45,651 bases of DNA from Patescibacteria group bacterium (GTDB lineage: Bacteria > Patescibacteriota > Minisyncoccia > Phycocordibacterales > UBA12088). Where the stretch lies: the NCBI GenBank assembly GCA_015491245.1, contig WFWH01000021.1:1-45651 (forward strand), read 5' to 3'. The notes under the pieces are model-generated. The model was not told the origin of the DNA, searched no databases, and saw only the letters and a list, made by a program, of their open reading frames with translations. Shown here piece after piece: positions 41,921 through 45,651 of the stretch; within the stretch, counting starts at the first letter, position 1; every line of letters begins with the position of its first letter. Made by a program: the position numbers and the translations under genes.

Positions 41921-42541
41921 TCATTTTGCGCGGCAAGGGGCGTTAGGGCGCTCCCAAAAAGAGCGCTGCACCACAAACCGATACGGCTTTTCCCGCCACT
42001 CTTGCGCATAGGCAATGCCGATGCGTGGCGTGCGCGCAACGGCGCGGACGGGAATGCGGATGCCGCGATCTTCCACCCACAAGCCGCGTGAGGGTACCGC
42101 GGGAAGCGCATTGAAAGCGCGCCCCACGCAAAGGCGCCGCGTCACGCGGCCGGGACCCTCCACCCACTCCCCTGCGCACGCGACCCCGCGAATGAGCACC
42201 GCCGCGGGATACCCCTCCCTTCCCGTCACCACATTCAGCATCTCGTGCATGCCGTAGCAGAGGTACACATACCAGTGCCCCGCGGGACCGAACATCACTT
42301 CCGTGCGCCGCGTCCTGCCTTTGTACGCGTGGCACGCCTTGTCGTGCGGTCCTGTGTACGCTTCCACTTCGGTGATAATGCCCTCCAGGCGCGCTTTGCC
42401 GCGCGTGCGCACCAGCACTTTTCCCAAAAGATCACGCGCCACCTGAAGCGCCGGCCGCGCAAACCACTGCGGCGGCAAGGGGCGCCCTTGCCGAAAAGAA
42501 GCGGCCGGTGCCTCTGCTGCAGAATGGTTTTTCTCACTCAT
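41921..42541 (-). CDS. 3-methyladenine (alkyladenine) DNA glycosylase, AAG/MPG type
   Basis: Base-excision repair enzyme of the AAG fold. LPPQWFARPALQVARDLLGKVLVR, GIITEVEAYTGPHDKACHAY (catalytic Glu in EVEAY), RTEVMFGPAGHWYVYLCYGM and LNVVTG are diagnostic. The C-terminal part has GPGRVTRRL and GIAYAQEWREKPYRF. 206 residues. The ATG at 42541 overlaps the truB stop by 8 nt, so the longer frame to 42769 is truB read out of frame. Downstream end of a HAD-truB-glycosylase run. Confidence 0.93.
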   Translation of the reverse strand: MSEKNHSAAEAPAASFRQGRPLPPQWFARPALQVARDLLGKVLVRTRGKARLEGIITEVEAYTGPHDKACHAYKGRTRRTEVMFGPAGHWYVYLCYGMHEMLNVVTGREGYPAAVLIRGVACAGEWVEGPGRVTRRLCVGRAFNALPAVPSRGLWVEDRGIRIPVRAVARTPRIGIAYAQEWREKPYRFVVQRSFWERPNAPCRAK

Positions 42542-43289
42542 GATTCTTCTCCTTTTCCGCGGGAGCGCCCGAGGCGCAGGCACAGCGCAGCGCGCACCCC
42601 TCTCCCGCCTCTGCCGCCTCCATACGCAAGGCGCCTTCCACCCGATAGGGGCCCACCCTGGTGCGGCGCAGCGCGGCAAGGGTGGCGGGAACTCCCACGC
42701 GCCTCCCCCACTCCTCGGCAAGTGCGCGAATGTACGTGCCGCTCCCCACCTCCCACTCCACCTCGGCATGTACGCGCAGGCCGCCCTCTTCTCTACGGAA
42801 TGAGATAAGCCGCGCGCGGCGCACCTCCATGGGCCTCACAGGTACCTCTACCGCCTCGCCGCGCCGCGCGCGGCGGTAGAGCGGCACGCCGCCGCGCTTT
42901 ACTGCGCTGTAGCGCGGCACCGGAAGAGGTAAGACTCCGGTAAGAGACGCGAGCGCCCGCTGCGCTTCTTCTTCGCTAAGCGAGAGTGGGGTATCCACCT
43001 CCTCAACCACACGCCCCTCCAAATCACCCGTGTCACGCCGCTCTCCAAATCGCACGGTGGCGCGGTAGGTTTTGGGCATGCCGATAATTTCCTTTAGGCG
43101 CTTGGTCCCCTCCCCCACCCCCACCACGAGAAGGCCGGTCGCGCGCGGATCCAGCGTGCCCGCGTGCCCCATTTTGCGCACTCCGCATACTTTGCGCAAT
43201 ACGCGAATCACATCAAATGAGGTCATACCGGCAGGCTTGTCCACCAAAAGCAACGCGGGATACGTATGGTGTTTGTTGCCTTTCTCCAT
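42534..43289 (-). CDS. truB: tRNA pseudouridine-55 synthase TruB
   Basis: Modifies U55 in the tRNA T-loop. LLVDKPAGMTSFDVIRVLRK and KMGHAGTLDPRATGLLVVGVG (catalytic Asp in TLDP) are clear; YRATVRFGERRDTGDLEG and GSGTYIRALAEEWGRR follow. About 251 residues. The ATG at 43289 (MEKGNKHHTYPALLLVDKP) is preferred to 43361, which would overlap the HAD gene. Its stop overlaps the glycosylase start. Confidence 0.94.
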   Translation of the reverse strand: MEKGNKHHTYPALLLVDKPAGMTSFDVIRVLRKVCGVRKMGHAGTLDPRATGLLVVGVGEGTKRLKEIIGMPKTYRATVRFGERRDTGDLEGRVVEEVDTPLSLSEEEAQRALASLTGVLPLPVPRYSAVKRGGVPLYRRARRGEAVEVPVRPMEVRRARLISFRREEGGLRVHAEVEWEVGSGTYIRALAEEWGRRVGVPATLAALRRTRVGPYRVEGALRMEAAEAGEGCALRCACASGAPAEKEKNHE

Positions 43290-43312
43290 ATCTGCAAAAG
43301 AGGCGTACGCCC

Positions 43313-43864
43313 TTAAGAGAGTGTGGTGAGAAGCGCATCCCATGACGCTACGCGCTCCCACTCCGTATCGGCATTTTGATAAAGGGAAAAGCGGTCAAAA
43401 AGTACCTTGCGCACCGGGCGCGGGAGGTGCCGCAGCACTTCAGGAGAATCATCCACAAACACCCGCACGCCCAGCGCGTGCGCCACCGCCGATTTTTCCT
43501 CATCGCGGTGCACGAAATGAACGCGGTCCGGAGGAAAAAACGGCAAGTGGCGGCGCACCCACGCGCGCGCGTGCGGCGCCCCGTGCGCCCGCCGAGAGAT
43601 GATGACAGCGGGCAGGCGCGCGGTAAGGGCGCGCAGCGCCGCTACCGCGCCGGGCAAAGGGGGCGCATGCCGCGAGAGCGGCCCGTAGAGCGCGCGCTTG
43701 AATGCACGGACGGTCTCGGGCGCAAGGGACACATCGCGCATGTGGTACAGCACCGCGTCTGAAAGGTGCGCCAATCCGAAGCGTGCGGCAAGCAAGCGCC
43801 GCTGCGGCAGATGATCCACGATGGTGTCGTCCAAGTCAAACGCGAGCGGAAATTGCCTTTCCAT
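43313..43864 (-). CDS. HAD-superfamily hydrolase
   Basis: Phosphatase-fold protein of 183 residues. Motif I is LAFDLDDTIVDH (nucleophile Asp and acid/base Asp). A small helical cap follows, motif II is VIISRR, and motif IV is RVFVDDSPEVLRHL. A Lys for motif III may be in DEEKSAVA. Substrate unknown; the small cap suggests a nucleotidase or phosphosugar phosphatase. The ATG at 43864 is used; the frame extends to 43918 without homology-like sequence. 23 nt upstream of truB. Confidence 0.8.
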   Translation of the reverse strand: MERQFPLAFDLDDTIVDHLPQRRLLAARFGLAHLSDAVLYHMRDVSLAPETVRAFKRALYGPLSRHAPPLPGAVAALRALTARLPAVIISRRAHGAPHARAWVRRHLPFFPPDRVHFVHRDEEKSAVAHALGVRVFVDDSPEVLRHLPRPVRKVLFDRFSLYQNADTEWERVASWDALLTTLS

Positions 43865-43924
43865 GATGGTGCAGTAGCAAGATGTCGTGTACCGTGCGGC
43901 GCACTCGACGCGCCGCACTTCCCT

Positions 43925-44893
43925 TTAAAGGCCGATAAGCTTTAAGAGGAAAAAGGCGTAGAGGATGAGGAACATAATGCCCTCCCAGCGGTACAAGCGC
44001 CGTGCCATGCCGATAACCAGCAGCACGAGCGAGGCAACGCCCAAAATGGGAAGCCCGATGCGCAGGGTCGCTTCATCCAGCGCAATGCCGCCCAAGAGCG
44101 CGGGCAAACCGACCGCAAGCAAAATGTTAAACGCATTGGAACCGAAAATATTCCCGAGCGCCACTTCAAAATTGTTTTTCTTCAGCGCACGCACAGATAC
44201 CGACAGCTCCGGCAGTGAGGTGCCGAGCGCCAGCGCGCTGATGGAAAGCACACCCGGCGGCACTTTGAGTGCTTCGGCGAGCCCTATAAGCGCCTCCACG
44301 ACAAATTTGGCGCCGCCCAAAAGTCCGGCAAGGCCCAACACGGCAAAAAACACCACCGAGCCCGGTGGAAAAAATTTCATCGCCTTGCGCTCGGCGCGTA
44401 TCTCTGCCCTTTTCTCCGCTACCACCACATCCATGCCGTTTTTCGCGGAAAAGAGGTAAAAGAGGTAGACCGCATACGTCGCCGTGAGCAGCAGGGCCTC
44501 AATCAGGCCAACCTTGCCGTCCCACGCCACCCCCATAAAAAGCGCGGTGGAGAGCACAAAAAACGGCAGTTCGGCGTCCAGCAGGTCTTTGTCAATGCGG
44601 ATGCGGTTGCCGATGAGGGCGACAATGCCGCCCACCAGCAGGATATTGGCGATGTTGGATCCCACTGCGCCCGCAGCCACCACTTCTGGCACGCCGCGCA
44701 ACACAGCGACTATGGACGAGGTAAGCTCCGGCAGCGAGGTGCCCACACCCACAATGAGCACGCCAATCACAAACGCCGGCATTTTGAAAAAAAGCCCGAG
44801 GCGCTCGGCATTTTCCAAAAACACATCTGTCCCTTTGATCATGAGGTAGAGGGAAAACAGGAAAATCCCCGCCCATATGAAAAGCTCCCACAT
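43925..44893 (-). CDS. Calcium/sodium antiporter (CaxA/YrbG family)
   Basis: Membrane exchanger with two inverted half-repeats, each carrying an alpha motif. The first is GVGTSLPELTSSIVAV with VGSNIANILLVGG, the second LALGTSLPELSVSVRA with FGSNAFNILLAVG. The acidic Glu of both GTSLPE segments coordinate cations. A cytoplasmic linker with Lys/Arg (EKRAEIRAERKAMKF) separates the halves. 322 residues, about ten TM helices. A leaderless -10 box supports the ATG at 44893. Confidence 0.93.
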   Translation of the reverse strand: MWELFIWAGIFLFSLYLMIKGTDVFLENAERLGLFFKMPAFVIGVLIVGVGTSLPELTSSIVAVLRGVPEVVAAGAVGSNIANILLVGGIVALIGNRIRIDKDLLDAELPFFVLSTALFMGVAWDGKVGLIEALLLTATYAVYLFYLFSAKNGMDVVVAEKRAEIRAERKAMKFFPPGSVVFFAVLGLAGLLGGAKFVVEALIGLAEALKVPPGVLSISALALGTSLPELSVSVRALKKNNFEVALGNIFGSNAFNILLAVGLPALLGGIALDEATLRIGLPILGVASLVLLVIGMARRLYRWEGIMFLILYAFFLLKLIGL

Positions 44894-44900
44894 GCGCGGT

Positions 44901-44906
44901 ATTGTA
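44901..44906 (-). promoter_or_regulatory. Extended -10 box of the antiporter gene
   Basis: TGG-TACAAT on the minus strand, 7 nt before the ATG; the surrounding TGTGGTACAAT equals that of the PGPGW-like gene. Confidence 0.6.
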
Positions 44907-45006
44907 CCACATGACCCCTTCCCTTCCGCAGATATTGCACGTCATTTTGGAAAATGTGCTATGTTGCGTGCCAGAAGATGAGCGGTGGCAGAAAGGAGAA
45001 AATGAG

Positions 45007-45651
45007 ATGGAAGAACTTACCCCGCGGGTATTCCGCGAAAGGACCGGAATAGATCTAGGCACAACGATTGACCTTGCCCGTATAGATAGAATAGTGGCGC
45101 CACGCGCACTCACAAAGGTCGAGGTAATGCTTCGTATGAGCAGGCAATACCTTCGCAGAATGCTAGATGGCGTAACGCTGGAAGGCGCCAATGCGCACCC
45201 CTATAGGGGATTGCAATTTTCGGTAGAGACAGTGGGGGGAGGTGGCCTTAAAAGGGCGCAGACGTTTGTGGAGGAGCAAAAACTGCTCTCGCTCGTTCGC
45301 GCTTTCGGCACCCTCTCCAGCGAATTTTGCGGAGAGAGCGGCTTTGCCGCACTGGCGCCCTATATTCTGCTGGGAAGAGATGGAGCGGGGCGTTTCTGTC
45401 TTGCCCACTATCTTCCACCCATCGTGGAAGAGCACCACACCGCGGGGCGCGTGCTCTTGGACGGGACTCATCGTGCGTCGTTGGTTGTCGCGGTGGGGAA
45501 CGGGATGACGGCGCTCGTAATAAAAAACGTCACCGTTCCATTTCCCGTCACCCCAGTTGCAGCCGATGAGGTTCGACTGGTCGCCACAAAACCAACAAAA
45601 AGAGCAGAGCGTTTTAAGAACTTAAATCCCTGTTTTTTCCGTGACCTCAAA
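45007..45651 (+). CDS. Unknown protein, open at the window end (partial)
   Basis: Open reading frame of 215 codons that runs off the window. The ATG at 45007 has AGAAAGGAG 8-9 nt upstream. A TATGTT box near 44961 with TTGCAC 19 nt further up may be its promoter. The N-terminal part is Arg-rich (LARIDRIVAPRALTK, MSRQYLRRML) and the middle has LLGRDGAGRFCLAHYLPP. The segment GRVLLDGTHRASLVVAVG is weakly reminiscent of the D-G-x-H-R motif of ParB/sulfiredoxin-fold proteins. No certain family. Codon use has more ATA/CTA/AGG than neighbours. Confidence 0.65.
   Translation, partial: MEELTPRVFRERTGIDLGTTIDLARIDRIVAPRALTKVEVMLRMSRQYLRRMLDGVTLEGANAHPYRGLQFSVETVGGGGLKRAQTFVEEQKLLSLVRAFGTLSSEFCGESGFAALAPYILLGRDGAGRFCLAHYLPPIVEEHHTAGRVLLDGTHRASLVVAVGNGMTALVIKNVTVPFPVTPVAADEVRLVATKPTKRAERFKNLNPCFFRDLK

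Noticed and set aside
1-45651. tRNA or rRNA genes
   Set aside because: No acceptor-stem/T-loop combination was found; the TTCAAA-type words seen (for example near 7187) lie inside protein genes.

Overview
This 45.7 kb window looks like chromosomal DNA of a Candidate Phyla Radiation (Patescibacteria) bacterium, most likely of the Parcubacteria group, with rather high GC. This is inference. It rests on compact, tightly packed genes, many genes apparently read from leaderless mRNAs (extended -10 boxes 7-9 nt before the ATG), and small TM-anchored zinc-domain and DUF3467-like proteins typical of that group. No tRNA or rRNA gene is visible.

The left end (1-5110, + strand) is the late part of a division and cell-wall cluster: mraY (cut by the window edge), ftsW, murG, a coiled-coil M23 peptidase and a small DUF3467-like protein. 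A stretch of about 760 bp without a convincing gene follows. Then come a two-TM mini-protein and a lytic-transglycosylase-like protein.

From 6795 to 23179 nearly everything is on the minus strand and belongs to sugar catabolism: ROK glucokinase, pgi, a LOG-family protein, 6-phosphogluconolactonase, gnd, then zwf and a GH15 glucoamylase-type enzyme. Together these can release glucose, phosphorylate it and run the oxidative pentose phosphate pathway. The cluster is split by a complete type V-A CRISPR-Cas locus (12211-19702).

That locus is the most interesting part. It reads cas12a-cas4-cas1-cas2-array on the minus strand, with 18 repeats and 17 spacers. Several features are unusual. Cas4 has lost all cysteines, including the four [4Fe-4S] ligands, but keeps its nuclease motif. 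Cas12a carries two CxxC knuckles flanking the Nuc insertion and an Asn at the usual PAM-contacting Lys. One spacer is complementary to the leader next to the first repeat, with 22 consecutive RNA pairs if two G.U are allowed. The cas12a promoter places a 12-bp stem-loop almost at the 5' end of the mRNA, and a perfect 13-bp hairpin lies just before cas4. A small secreted-type ORF with its own promoter and terminator sits beside the array.

The right part (23287-45651) is mostly housekeeping: an exonuclease-fold protein lacking one catalytic Asp, a PGPGW/DUF454-like membrane protein, an Ada-type zinc-domain protein, L27, L9, a CtpA protease, CorA, CysS, DnaB, RecR, HtrA, GlmS, L21, RmuC, a P2-type ATPase, YqeY, an alkyl-adenine glycosylase, TruB, a HAD phosphatase and a Na+/Ca2+ exchanger. 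Two genes there (31063-32214, and the open-ended gene at 45007) have strong Shine-Dalgarno sequences and no recognised family, unlike their leaderless neighbours.
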